From Norana najaformis (Eukaryota > Annelida > Clitellata > Crassiclitellata > Hormogastridae), in contig OZ029921.1 of NCBI GenBank assembly GCA_964023275.1, positions 13,087,806-13,151,805 of the forward strand: DNA of 64,000 bases, in the 5' to 3' direction. The position numbers and the translations under genes are program-made. How positions within the stretch are numbered: position 1 is the first letter of the stretch; every line of letters begins with the position of its first letter. Positions 13,006-28,000 of this stretch are shown piece after piece. The notes under the pieces were generated by a model. That model was not told the origin of the DNA. It saw only the letters and a program-made list of their open reading frames with translations, and searched no databases.

Positions 13006-16000
13006 CTGTAAAAACAAAATAAGAAAACAAAAATATTCACATAAAAAGGAAATAAAAAACCTAAAAAATCTCAAAAATAAACAGTATATTTACATCCTCA
13101 TATTTGTTAAATATTAAAAAAATTATTTACTCTTTAATACATTTATTAATAGTTAATACATTCAATAATCACCTCAACATGATAAGGCAGAAATATGGCA
13201 CTGGACAGACTGCCAGCGATTCCACTTGCGATGTAGATTATGGCAATGCGCACCGAGCCAGCCAGCTTTTCCAGGTCACGCATCACAAAAGCTTGAAAAA
13301 GTACTGTGATGATCAGTTGCAGCAAACTAAAAAACATGTTAAAATTTACAACTGCTTACACTTCATGGTTTGCATGCTGTTTTATGAATCCAACTACCCT
13401 ACTGGACATCAGATAAAAATATAGTTTGCTGTCTTGTAATCTGATTCACAATAGTTTTGACAAATTTCTTAACTTATTAAAACATGAACAGATGCTTTGC
13501 TGCTTCATAAATGGTCACAAACACAAAAATTAAGACTAGAAGAAACACAATAAACAGGTGTAAAAGGATAAAAACAATCAAAATTCTATAAACACAAAAT
13601 GCCATAATACAATGATTCACAGTGAATCATGGTAATTCACTTGTTATTTTCATCTTCAATGCCATTTTCATCATCATTAAACACTGTCATCATTAAACTT
13701 TAAAGACTAGCCAAACAAGTAGCAACAGCCAGAAATATTTAGGGTCACTCACCCAGCATGTAAAAATAATGATGTGAAAAGCCTGTAGAACTGGTCAGGA
13801 ATTTCAGGATCAGAAAATGGTGACATTCCACATATTTCATTCATACACGAAATCTACAAGTATTTTATTAATCAGATGCAACAGCTTAAAAATTCATTTT
13901 AAATTTAATTTTTTTTTAAAACACAAGTTTGGCACCAGCATATATAGTGGATCGATGAACACCATCAAGTTCAGTTCAATGGATAATTGGCTCATGCTAT
14001 TGGTCTTATTTTTCCTGGTATTTTTGTATTGTATTGTACGGCATTTGTCAATTTATCTAGTGCCATTTACAGAACAAACTACTCAGAGGTGCTCCCTGCA
14101 TGACAGCCCCAAGGAAATAGCCACTAGAGCTCGAATAGTAGGTAGAAGACTGCTTATTGTTGGTCAAAACAAATCAGTAGGCAGGCAAGGTTACACTTGG
14201 TTCCAGGTCAAGATCCAAGGGTAAGGCATGTATGCAGTCAGATGGCTGTAGTGAGCAATGATTGGAACAGAAGAAGTGAGAGAAATAAGGAGAAGGCTAG
14301 GAATCAGGATAGGATTTGCTGAAGCAGAACGATTTCAGTTCTGAAAAGGAATGGGGAGCAGAGGTAGGATGGATCAGATAGTTGCCATAATTCTTATAGA
14401 AGTCTATAGACAGACATGCTCTATAGGCAGACAAAACCTAATTCCGTTTGTCACATAATTAAAAACCAAAGGATTTGTGTTTAAAGTTTTCTGATACTGA
14501 AATCTGTGATAGGTTTCAAGTGTGCTATAATCTTATAAGGGTCAAAGGTGGCTAAAGGACTTGCAGTTCACCTGTGGTCACATTTAAAATTTGACCCCAG
14601 TTCTGAGAAATGCTGCCAAGCTGAGAAAGCAATGACCTTGGTTACTGTGTGTCTGCTCTGTTCAGACTGGGCAGCTGACATTGTGGTCATTGGTATTCAC
14701 CTGAGATCACTTATTTAGAATGGCATTCTCAGACAATGGTAGAGACTGATACATTTGCCATCTATGCCATAATCTGCTCATTGGTGAAGTGGTCTTTGTA
14801 AGGGATCTTGAGGATCCTCCTTTCTTCTTTCTATGTCAGGGACCTGTCATCATTAGGGCTTCAGAACCATAAAGCAGCATTGGCAAAGTATACACTCTGC
14901 AAAGGTGGAGCTTGGTCTTGAGCTCAGTGATTGAGTGCCAAGTGCCCTTAACAGTGAAGACTATTCATGACCTGACCATCTTCATTGGGCACTAAATCTC
15001 TGGGTAGTGGATACCACCGGCTTTTAAGATTTGTGAAGCCATCCACGACCTCCACTAAGTCCCTCAGGGCAGTTTGAACATACAGACACGAGGCACACTG
15101 TGGTAGTCTGAAGTTCCAGTCAAAAGGTGTTTTCTTGACATTCTTGACAATGATCTCCAGGAAATCCTCCAGCATTTCTGCCAGAAATGCAAAATCTTTG
15201 GTGAATTCCAAGCCACTGAAGCCTTCATGCCCAGGGTTGCATCTTGCACACCTGCAACCCGATGACACAAAGCATTACAGCTCTTTCATTAATTCCTCTT
15301 CTTCCAGTTCTATTACACAAGTGTCCAATAACTGAAGTCATTGACAAGAGTGGTTTTGGAACGCAGATGACAGGCCATTCCTGAAAATTCTGCTTATCAA
15401 TACACCATAGCAACTGAACCAAATGAAATGGCTAAATTCAGAAAAACCAGGCAGCTTTGTCATAAAACACAGCTGTTCGGCTTGTAAACTGGGCTTTGTG
15501 TTTTATTCTAGCTTGTCTCTCATTGACCAAGTCAACTCAATACGTATGTCCACCCACTACCATGCTCGGTACATGTGCAGGATTAGGTGCACAATTTCTT
15601 TCTCTAATCTAATGCTATAGTCTCCACTAGTCATGACTTTTGCAACTCCCTTCTTACCAACATTTCAAAAGTTAACTTGACAAATCGAGTTCAAAATTCC
15701 TAAGTAAAAATTACCATTACTGCCCATAGGTGATGCCAGAGCTATCATAAAAACTTAAAAGTAAAAACATGCATCCAAAATTCTTAAATCATTACACTGG
15801 CCTTGGCCTGCTTTGGAATAGCAAATTGCGATCAAAACTGTGTTAAAAGGTCTGTATTTTGTCAGCTTGGCAAAATACCGACCTTTTAACACAGTTTTGA
15901 TCATTTAGCGCTGACTCCTAGGGCTCATCCTAGGGCTTATTACTCAAGCAGATACTCTAACAATAAAGACAAGAACAACTGGCATCTTTTCCACTGCTGA

Positions 16001-19000
16001 TCTAAGACTCTGAAACTTTCTTCCAGCACATGTCCACTCCGCAGTGTCTGTGTTTGCCTTTCAATTGAAACCAAACACTTCTCATAGTTTGTTTCTGTAC
16101 CTTTCCCGATTGTCTGTGGGATTGTTGACTTGACTAACCCTGAACTTAGGAATTCACATGAATTTTTACTTATGTAGGAGCAATCATTAACTGATGCCCT
16201 GAGCATAATTACAAGGGTCCTGTAAAATTTATAAGTAAATAGGGGAATCCCACTCTGCCCTAGAACCATTTTAGCGCAAGTGACCTCTGTTCTACCTAAG
16301 ACGGGGTAGGAGCATGTGCATTCCTACAAACTGTCTAGGTTTAGAAGCTATGATTACCATGTATTAAGATTCTTTGGTGGTAGATTTATAACATTTACCA
16401 TTCATTCAGTAAATTTAGCTAGTGCTTCAGCAAGATATATGCACAGTTCCACTCATCTTGGCAAAAGAGAACAGTTCTCAAGCACTGATAAAAGATGCAT
16501 GAAGCATCGCTAAGAGAAAGAACAACCCTGCGCTTTCACAGTGAGTAAATAGGGGAATCCCACTTTGCCCTAGTCACAGAGTGAATGGATCTGTGGCCAA
16601 CCACACCTGACACCCAAAATTCCAGCAAGGCTACCTTCTGTTTAGTTCTGTTTGGTTTTTGAGACAAAGCAAAATTAACTTAATATGTGACCTGAGAACA
16701 GAGTGTTTTGTTCTGGTGGAAGTAGCCACGAAGAAATGTGCAGTGTTCACGTGTTGTTATGAGGCATTGTCCTTGGATGCCAGTGCAGCAAGGACGACCC
16801 AGAATGCTACATGTCATATGACGTGTGTCATTGGTCTTTGAAGGAATGACTGGCTCCTTACAGTCCTACAAACAAACAGAAACTACAGCTTCAACTCATG
16901 TGATCAAAAGTACAGCATAATTCTTCAACAGCATGAAACTATAAACCAATCCATGCAGTTACCAATTTCTATCTTTATTCGTTCAACAGTGAAAACCATC
17001 TATGTGCCAGATGTCAGCCCCCTTAGAATAGGTTACTGCTTCAAGGAGCATCACAAAAATGATCAATTACAAAATGTTTCAGTTACTTGTAATAATATCA
17101 GTTGCCAACAAGTATCTTTGACTTAGTTGAAAGAAATGGAATGATACTCATTTCCTCCTATTTTTGATGATCACTGACAGGATACTGAAAGCAAAAGCAG
17201 CTGCAAAAGCATAGAAACTTCATTCCATCAAAATCTACTCAAAATTAGCAATTGGCAACTATATTCCTGTTAACCTAGAACACACATCATCAGAACATAA
17301 TAGGGTATTATATGTTATCTACACTCCTTCACTGTGCTACATAGCTTTGCGTCATCCACAAACTTAGAAATTTGAAATATAATCACATGGTCTAAGAAAT
17401 TATGTGTAGAAATTACGAACAACAGCGGCCCAAGCCTTGAAGTCATCATGCACTTTTGCCCTACCAGAATGTTTTCCAAATGTTTGCACTGTTCACTTTC
17501 TGTTCGGTGGTTGGCATTAGTAAATGTAAAAGACCGGTTTGATTCACATTTCGCCCCACCTCTACCGAAGCCGCCACCACCCCACTGCAGCCCCCAGTTA
17601 TGGCAGTAATATGTTGTTGAGAGTTTAGCATCCACTGCAGCCACCAAGGTATTCAAGTAATCTGAAAGGCCTCCAACATTTTGTGCCTTCAGACTGTTCA
17701 TCCCACCTTGCCTTTATGGCATCCAACCCCTAATCCAAACTGGGTTTTAGCAGACATGATAGCCGATACCATTGACATGTATCTTCTACAGGCAGCAGCA
17801 GCAGTAAGTTGTTGAGAGTGGCCTGTTTGATTGGATACCCAACCTAAGCAGCAACGTGTGCACCCTCTGCTCCGCCAGTTGACCTGCTTAGGTATGGGTG
17901 TGGGAGGTGCTGCCTTGCTGGCCATTGGAGTCGGGATCATTCCTGAGCCTCATCCTCAAGGGCACAACTGTGACGGCCTGGCTGCTAAACATCATAGTCG
18001 TCGTATGCTCCCACAAGTGCTCAGCTATGGTAGCGAAATACGAAATCATCCACATGCTGGCCAGCGGCAAACTCAACAGCATCCACAACCACACTCTGAA
18101 GGCCCTCAAGGACACCACAATCAGTGATGAAGAATACAAGCTTGTCCTGAATGAAATCGAGAAGTAACAGGTGATGAAAGACCAGGTCCATCAGAAGGTC
18201 TGCACGGTCAGCAGCATTCTAACAAGGAGACAAAAAAGAGCTCATCAGGCTCGCAGTGCCTGAGTCACCATCAGTGTGACTGTGTATGGCTGAATAAGCA
18301 CAGACCTGGATGGATCAACGAAGATGTGATCTGCACTGTCATGTGAACTTGATCCTCTTCCTCCATTTGTTATTTTGGACATTTTAGATGTTTTAACACC
18401 ACATCTATTGTACATGTTTAATAGATCTCTTCTGGAGGGGCATCTCCCTGAATCACAAAAGCGGGCTATCATTTTCTCATCTCTTAAAAAACCTAATCTT
18501 GATCCTAATGACCTTCATAATTATTGCCCTATTTCTAATCTCTCTTTTCTCTCCAAAACTCTTGAGAGACTTGTTTCACTTCAACTGTTACCCTATCTTG
18601 AAGATTCAGGACTTATGCCTCCTGGTCAGTCTGGTTTTAGGTGTCATCACTCTACTGTTCTTTTGTCCCTCCTTTCGGACATTTATTCAGCCATTGATCG
18701 GTCTCACATTACCCTCCTGGCACTCTATGATGTCTCCGCTGCCTTTGACACGGTTGATCATAATATTTTGTTATGCCGTCTTGAGCGATATTTTGGCCTC
18801 CATGGTACTCCTCTTCACTGGTTTCATTCTTATCTTAGCGGTCGAACACAGATCGTTATTCTTGGGGACTCCCGTACATCCTGGGTTAAAGTTGATACTG
18901 GTGTTCCTCAGGGCTAGGTCCTTGGTCCTCTTTTATCCATTTTGTATACTGCTGATATCCCTTCCCTCTTTACTAAACACTTGGCTGTTGGTCATTTGTA

Positions 19001-22000
19001 CGCTGATGATGTCCGGGCTTTTGTTCAGGGACCTCCATCTGCGCAACTTGCTCTTGTTGGTAAGATTGATGCCCTGACTCACGATATTCAACATTGGATG
19101 TCCTGCAATCGTCTTTGCCTTAATCCTGCTAAGACTCAGTTGATCTGGTTTGGTTCTAAATACGTCTCACTCAGACTGACTACTCTTGCTTATCTGAAGC
19201 TTTCCCCTATTTTATGTTTTCGTCTAGTGTTCGTAACCTGGGCATTATACTTGACTGTAACCTTACCTTCGCAAACCATGTCTCTAGTTTGACTCGGTCT
19301 TGTTACTACCAATTAAGGCGCTTAAGAGTTGTTCGTCGTTCTGTTTCTTCCTCTGTCTTTACTACTATGATTCATGCCATGATATGCTGTCGCATTGATT
19401 ACTGCAACTCTGTACTTGCTGGTTTGCCTAAGTATCGACTGTCTTCCCTTCAATCAGTACTAAATTCTACGGCCAGGTTAATATCACGTCTTCCTTGTTT
19501 CTCTCATATCTCTGATTACATCATTCAGCAACTTCATTGGCTCCCTATCCAATCTCGTATTCAGTTTAAACTATTATCACTGGTAATAAGAGCTCGCATG
19601 GGCCAGGCTCCAAAATATCTTTGTGATCTTATTCAGCCTCCACACTCTAGTACCTCATCCCGCCCTTTACGTTCTTTAGATCGTATGGATCTATTTGTTC
19701 CTTGTGTTAAGTCCTCTCTTGCTCAGCAGAGGGCTTTTGCTGTTGTTGGCCCATCTCTATGGAATGAACTTCCGCTATCGCTTCGTGCTAGGGTCACTGA
19801 TGTTAATAGAGCTCAGTCAGCTCGTTGTTTAAAGACGTTCTTATTTCCCAGGGGCTCTCATGCTGGAAGCGCCTCTGAGTAGCTTGTTCTGTAAGAAGCG
19901 CTATATAAGTTATCAAATACAAATACAAATACTAAGGGCACAGTAAAGACATCCGTTCCTCTGCCATGTGGGTAGTGTGGGCAATCAGTGTTTTCTACTG
20001 ACCTCGCAGGTGCGCTCGGCTGGCCATCAAACCCACCAACTGGCCTCAGGCTGAGAAGCATCAACCCACTGCCAGCCTTGGTGGCTTTGCTAGAGGTCTG
20101 GTGATGGCAGAAAACATTCGGCAAATTCAAACTGCAGCCCTTGTGGGGGAGTTCATCCATTGGAGTATCAACCCCAGTGGTCCCTGAATTATGGCTGAGG
20201 GGCATGGTGGAGAGGTGGTGGTGGCGGCTTTGTAGTGGTGAAGCCAGAGGGCAGAAAACACTAGGTGAATTTAAGCTGTTCTTCTACATCTACTGTTTTG
20301 GATCCACATTAGAAACCGCTTGCTGATCAAGCAAGCCTGCAATGATTTGGCTAACTTTACATCAGACATTTTATTTTGTCTTAGCAAAATCTGGGTCTCT
20401 AAGGCAAACAATGTAAAAAAATACAGGTAAATAGGACTGCTGCTGCTGTGCCTAAAAGCACCTAAGAGTACTGAATTTATTCTAAAAGAAATACTGGTAT
20501 TAGATATCAAATTTATTTATTTACACAGAACACTTATATAGCGCCCCTTCAAGAAAACTACTTTGAAGCGCTCCCAAACCAACCTCGGCGAAAAAGAACA
20601 GTCTTAAGAGAAGAATAGAAGATAGAAGTAAAATCCCAGGGTAGAAGACGTAGAGTAACAGGAAGTCCATTCCAGAGAAAGCACGACGCTGCATGGTCGA
20701 GGTGCGTGCGCGAGGCACTAATAGATTACCACTAGCAGCGGAGCGAAGAGAAGCACATCCCAAATTGGACCGGACAAGTAGGCAAAGCTCCCTCAAGTAA
20801 GAGGGGCAATACCCGACAAGGAGTTCCAAACAAAGACGATGACCCTATAGTGGATAGGAAGCCAGTGCAACTCATCTCGCATGAAATCAGAGACATGACC
20901 AAACCTAGAGATGCCACCAATAAGCCGTGAGGCCGCCCGCAACACACGTTCCAGGCACAAAAGCCTTACATCAGGGAGTCCTACATATAAAGAAGAGCAG
21001 TAATCCAACCGACTAGTGACAAATGCATGAACCAGAGTCTTAGATGAGGTGACTGAGAGAGAACGTGAGACAACACGAAGTTGCCGTAGCTGGTAGTAGC
21101 AACTACGACAAAGACGATGTACCTGAGCCTTAAAAGAGAGCTCCTACATTCTATCAGTATACTGATTTAAGTACTAGTAAGTCAAATATCATATCAACAC
21201 CACACTATGGATGCCAGACACAAACTTACCGGCCATTTGCTAATATCATCTACCCACTGATAAGGTTGCATGGACTTTGGATTATTACAATACCTAAAAA
21301 ATTACATGAGAAAAATGCCATCTTAAATTTATCTTTTAGTCCAAATGCAGAATCAAAATCATATATACATTGTATGTGTCTGTGTGTGTGTGTACTCATT
21401 TCAAAAAGTGAAATGATCACATTAGCAGAAAAATGCAAATTTTATAGTCCAGGTAAACACTAATACTATGTTGATATAATTTAAAAAATAAAGCAGAAAA
21501 CTGCTAAATTTTAAGAAAAGGAATGTATAATATAGCATCAGTATTTGAAGCATGTAATCAAAAACTTTCATTTAACAGATGACAACAGTATTTTGATTGT
21601 GCCAACCCTTATTGAAGACAGTGGACATGTCCCTACCAATGTTAATACTGAAGAGGATAAACATTTATATCCCCAATGTCTGCAATGCTTTTTAAAAGCT
21701 GTGTAATATTGAAAACAACAAATAATTTATATAATAAAAAGCTTAGACAAAATCGTCAAAACCTAATACATTCGGTCATAACCATTGGCATTTCCTAAAC
21801 TGTTTGGACAATGCAGCCTGTGACTGGCTAATTGTGGATTCGAGATAAAACAATGGGTCACATTCTTTGAAGTGGCATCGACTATCATGCTAATTTACAG
21901 CAATGGAATTTATTTTTGCAATGAATTTCATGCATAACATTGTGTCACATGGCCAACTGTCCTACATGCTTAAATGTCACAGGTTCAAGTGTCTGGCCAC

Positions 22001-25000
22001 TGAATGTATATTGCAGTTTATTGACTGCAATATACAAGATAACTCTTTAGGCTGAAATGCAGACCAAATGTCTACCCTTTTGAGGTGAATGTATAAATTG
22101 GCATTACATAAGTATCTGATTACTACTAATAATATAACAAGCTGTACCACAGTAGTGTTCTACAGATATTAACCTGAACCAATTTACCTTAAGTTGCCTC
22201 TGTTCTGATCAGTCAGTCAGTCGGTCAGACAGCATCTGTTTAGTGCCTCTGAAATGTCCTGCAAAGGTGCTATATTACATGTCTTGATACATAGATACAT
22301 TCAAAGCTATAACCATTATATAAGTCCACACTTCCAGTGGCTGTACACACCTTGGATCTTGTCCACAAACAGCTCCTGACTTTCTGCCGCTTGGACCTCC
22401 AACAGTTGTATTCCATGTTAGAAAGTCAGACAATGTTGGCTTTATGCAAAAAAAATCAAAGTAAAAGCAAGTTTTAGAAAAAGACTCCCCTAGAGCATGG
22501 CTAAAACATAAAGCAAGAAAGGTTAGTTAGTTTTGCCGAAGCACAGTCAGAATAAACTTAAATATCATCATCTTGCTGCTCTGACCTTAGGCAGGTCCAG
22601 AAACACTCTTCTTCTCTGCTTTGGGCCTTGCTCTTCACTCCTCTGCGGCTACATAAGCCTGGATCCTTTGTTTATATTCAAATCCAGCACATGCACATAT
22701 GCATAAACGATTTATTAAAATCTTGATATGCTACTTTCCAAAAGTTTTCAAGATGTTCTAACCAACAAAATGCAATAAAAAGTATAAAAATGAGACAGTA
22801 TTAGAAATTTCTCGTTCATTCTCCAATAGTTTTACAAAACAGTTTACTACTTCATCCATTAACTTAATTCAGTCTGTTTATTAAGCAGTTTTATGTTTCA
22901 GTCCAGTCTATCTCGCCCGAGTCATCAGCCTGACCCAGTATGATGGTCTGATAGCGTGTATCAGATGCCATCTGAAATTGTAGTCAATGTGAGAATGTTC
23001 TTCAGCCAAAGACACTTTATCTTCCTCACTGGATGCACCAGACAGGTCTTTATTGTCAGATGAGTCAAAACTGTCATCATCTGATGCAAATTCATCGAGA
23101 ATTTGCTGAATTTCATCATCAGTAAGACCACAACAACACGCCAACATCTTGGGTTATTTAAATTTGCGTTTCGATTCGTTGATTTTCATGTTTTCAACCT
23201 AATTCTAAAAATATCTTCCACTTATATCTGTGCTTAATTATATTATCTTTGCCTAAATGATGTCAGGTTTCAAAAATATAACGTCTGCGATAGGCCAAGA
23301 GCTGTCTAGCTAATAGTACACGCCCAGTGCACTTTACTGCACTCTCGTCATGACCCCTATAGCGAACTTTAGTGCACACTCATCCGCACGGGTTAAATCA
23401 GCTGAACTATCTCTGCTCCTTGCTCACCTGACATACCAACAAATATTGCACTCGATCAATGGATTCTTGTTGTGCCTCACGGTAGGATAGTATTGAGCAT
23501 TCTTGAGTGCAAGTCCAAAGCTTTGGAATTCGTAACCCAGTTCCCTGCGTTCTGTCAGTTCTATGTAATTCAGGTCTAAACTTAAGACTCATCTGTTTCA
23601 ACTTGCTTGCTCAACACAGTCAGACTTCTGGTTTCCTGATCTGTTGGATTTCAACCAGATTTCATCAACATATTAAGATTTTAGTCTACAGTTTCACTTG
23701 AAGCAACCCTAATTCGATGCCCTGTGCAAAACGATAATGGCGCTACAGAAGTCATCAGATAAGATTAGACTTAAGCAAAAGCTTTTTCAGTTTACTTTTG
23801 ATTTTGAAGAATACTAGTGCACAAAATATCAGAGAAATAGAACACTCACAGAACAGTCTTTTTCTAATGATTGTACACAACCAGATCCATCGTCACGAAC
23901 ACAGCAGGCCGTATGACTTTCCATCTGTCTATCTACTGCCAACACATACTCAACGTTGGCATCTTTCCTCATGCAGGGTGAATACTTGGCTCCAAGATGA
24001 ATAAGATCAGCCTTCAGAACAACACGTTTATGGCTGAGCCTCAGTTCAAATTTGATATCATGGTCATTTGTAAATTTTAACATTTGAACTGAAATAAATC
24101 AGTGTCATCAAGGGTAAAAAGTATAAAGTACAAAGGCAAGTCACGTGTTTCATCACTTATGTAACCTTCCATTTATATACCTCCACTCAAGGAACCTTCA
24201 GTCAGTCCTTTAATACTAATGTACCAGCAAACAATGCTCTCTAAGCATGTTGGAACGAATGAAAGGTTACATGAAAACACAAAGAAATGAGACATTAAAG
24301 AGAAAAGGACAGTTCTTCAATTCATGGGCAACTCATAAATGCAGATAATTAAAAGTATGCCAGCCACGTTAGTGTGGAATTAAATAATTAAATAAACATA
24401 AAATAAAAGAATTGGAGGGGGCTTACTGTGCCCATCCAAGTCATGAAGTCAAGAAGCAGAGAAACTGCAGATCAGTCAACAGAATGTGCACAAACGGCAT
24501 GCAAATCAACATTAAGAAAAAATAACTAATTAAAACAATTAAAACTTTTCTCAGTAGCAGAAAAAAAGAACAAACTATCCAAAAATAAAAATTTTAAAAC
24601 CAAAATCGATAATTTTAACTATTAAAAAAAATTACGTAAAAATGCAAAAAAATTGAGATCAGTGTTTCCTGTAGACAATCAACACATTTATATGTAGACT
24701 ATACTTCAAAAAAATTCCAGGATCTCCTCTCAAGCTTCAATCTGAAGCAGCCTGTTTCCTTCCCAACTTATGAACTTAATCTGCTCATACCAGATCCAGG
24801 GTTTTTGCTCTTAAAAATATCTCTCCTTCTGAGTCATATTTGACTAACCATACTGCCATTACTGCTCAGATTTCTGTCCATCATAAGCCTTTAGCAGTTA
24901 CTGCCCTGAATGAATGAATGAATGAATGAGTATCAAGAGATTAATGTGCCAGGCTTAAAAAAAAATTTGAATCAGAGGCACAGTCAGTCGCTCAGGGGGA

Positions 25001-28000
25001 GACGGCCAGTAGCAAAGGAGGAAAAACTAGGTGGTAGATTAGTTAACAAAATAAAAAGTTTTAAGCTGCCGCTTGAAGGATGAAATTGATGGAGCAGATC
25101 TGATCAATAAAGGGATTTTGTTCCAAATCAAGGGCAAAGCCGAACTTAAAGCATGTTCCCCAATGACTTTGCCAACGAAAGGTAATTGCAGCTGCAGTAG
25201 GTCACAAGATTGTCTATTACGAATGAGAACATGATCAATTAGTGATCAGAGATAGGCAGGTTGCTGGGTATGGAGAAGTCAGTAGGTTATTGTTGCTATT
25301 TTCAAATCAATGTGTCTTGAAACTGGGAGCCAGTGAAGTTGGGAGAGAATGCCAGCAGATGAAAGGTTGCAATTAGGACAGACAAGGTGTGCTGCTAAGT
25401 TCTGTACCCGCTGTAATTTTCTGATATTATAAGACGGGGTACAGAAAAGGATAGAATTGGCATAGTCAAGTCTAGACTGGACAAAAGCAACGGTGACCGC
25501 AGCAGCCATATCATCAGTGAGAACCGAACAAATGTGTCTTAAGGCTCTAAGATGGAAAAAAGCAGTTTTACAGACAGCAGAAACATGTTGCCTAAAGGTA
25601 AGGATGGCATCAAGAATGACTTTACTAGGGTCTTCATTTTTTCTGAAAGCTTGACAATTGTACCAGCTAAATTGATCTGGTGACTGGGAGTGATGTAAAA
25701 GTTGATGGGTGCCAAGAAGAACTGCATCTGACTTGCTGGGATTTAGACAAAGACCATTATGACAGAACCAGGAATGCAGTGAAAGCATGCAATGTTCACA
25801 CATGCCAATGCTGGTATCAAGGCTGTCAGATGAGAGGGCAGTACATAATTTAGTGTCATCAGCATACTGCCAAAATAAGATATAAGCTGACCAACAGGAG
25901 AAATGAAAGCAGAAAAATGTACTGCGCCAAGCACAGAGCCCTGAGGAACACCAGTGTCAAGAGGAGTAGGAGTAGAAATTGAGAGGCAATAAGAAACGAA
26001 AATCGAAAAATGCTCAATGTTTCAAATTTCAAAGCTAACATCTTTGCCTCTCCTATGTGGTTGTGAGAGATTTGCAAATTGCCAGCTTAACAGTGAATCA
26101 TACCAGAGTTTCAACCAAGACACAGCTTGGTAAACACATGCCCAACATCCAGTTATGCTGGCCACAGCTTTGGGTAAAAGGCAGTCACACAAAGTTGGGT
26201 GAAGGATGGTCAGGCAGCTGAGCAGAAATGTGATTTCAATTATTTAAACTTTTCAGCCAAATATGAAATCAAAACAGTTATTTGGTGCAACTCTGTTGTA
26301 AATGCACCTACCTGCCTAGGACCAATCCACATGTTATCTTCTTCCATGTAGGACACATGTTCTATCGCCAAAGATGGCATCAGCACCTACGAAATAATCA
26401 AAGAACTACACGGTCAACATATTATATTATTTATTAAAAAGCTGAAATCTAACATTTGCAAAATTTTAACACTAATTTTATCTGTTATTTGAGCTCTAAC
26501 TCCTAACAATCAGCTCATAATCCTGATGTACTGATTTATTTTTAATTATGTTATTTTTGCTCAAACATCATATTTTGCAATTTTTTAAACAGTCCATTAA
26601 AGTTTTGCTTTAAGAATAATAGTAATTTTAACAAAAACATTTATACGGCAGCTCTTAAAAATCTCTCAGAAGGGTTTTCTATACATGGCTATCAGTCAGA
26701 AGGTGTCTTTTAAGCTCTAGTGAATTTAACACTAACCATATTAACTGAAACCAAACAAATGTCAATGGGAAGACTGTTCCATAAAGAAAACCCCAATACA
26801 AGACAAGCCCTGACGTGCAAGTGCAAATTATGTAAGGCAGCAGGCCGTGAAGTGAGCAATTGTTTTATGACATCCACCATGGATAACACACAATGCAACA
26901 GAATCAACAGGCCAGCACATTGAAAACAGCATCTCAACCACACCAAAAGCGAGGTAATAACTTGCAGCCCAGAAGTGACCGTGAGTTCAAGCCTACCGAG
27001 CCAAAGAATACTACGTTCCTAGATATAATGCCCTCATCCTTCTCAGAAGTTTCCTCAGTTACCCAACTGTTTGCATACCTTATGCTGCTCTTCTTGCATG
27101 GATCAACCAAGTTTAAATGAGTATGACTCCATGTTACATAATAGTCTCAACACAATTCTTACCCTGTCACTGTCTGATAACCAGTATCTCCAAACATCTT
27201 TACTAATGTGGACACACATGAATGCACATCTAGCTGTAAATAATCTGACTTGCATGCAAAGTAAATGACTACCTTACAGTCATTTACTACTAAGGCTAGG
27301 TGTTTGGGCATTTGCTGGTGTCATCCCTGGCACTTCCCACCTTTCTGACTTCTGCTGTGGGCAACCAATCTCTCTAATCAACCATCCTCAGTAACCTTTG
27401 GCCAAAGATTTGATCACTGACATGCTGGTTACACAGTGTTTAACCCTGACATTACCTTGGTCTTCAAACCATCATATTGGAACAAACCAGTAATTTAAAG
27501 GACACAAATAATCTCTGCACTTCAGTCACAGACCAAAATCAAAGGGCAAGGTCATCACAGGCAGATTTTAGATACATCCAGAGAATTCCTTTTCACTCAA
27601 CCAATAGCACTGACCAGCAGAAGCTATGGCAGAAATGACAGTCCATTTTACATTTTCTTGCATAAATGCTCTAAAGCTCGCACAGTAAATAGTCCAAGTT
27701 ACATGAAAGTAATCAAAGTAATTTTATTTCAAACATGTAACAAAACTTAACCTGGCCTTCAATTGTGGTCTCTGAAAACCCAATGGTAGACAGTTGATAG
27801 ACTGAAACGGCGATAATGTAACAAACAACCTGGACAAACGTCACCCAGTAAGTGAAAAATGGTCTGAAGAATACAAAGCAAAACTGCAGTTTAATTAAAT
27901 CATATTAAACAGACTGACCCTCCAGTTAGAAGCATGCAACACTATGCCAGAGAACAAAACTGTCAGCAATACTGAGTAAATGTATTGCAAAAATACTAAT

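Noticed and set aside
18499-19077. 192-codon plus ORF overlapping the LINE
   Set aside because: Out-of-frame shadow of the reverse transcriptase reading frame.
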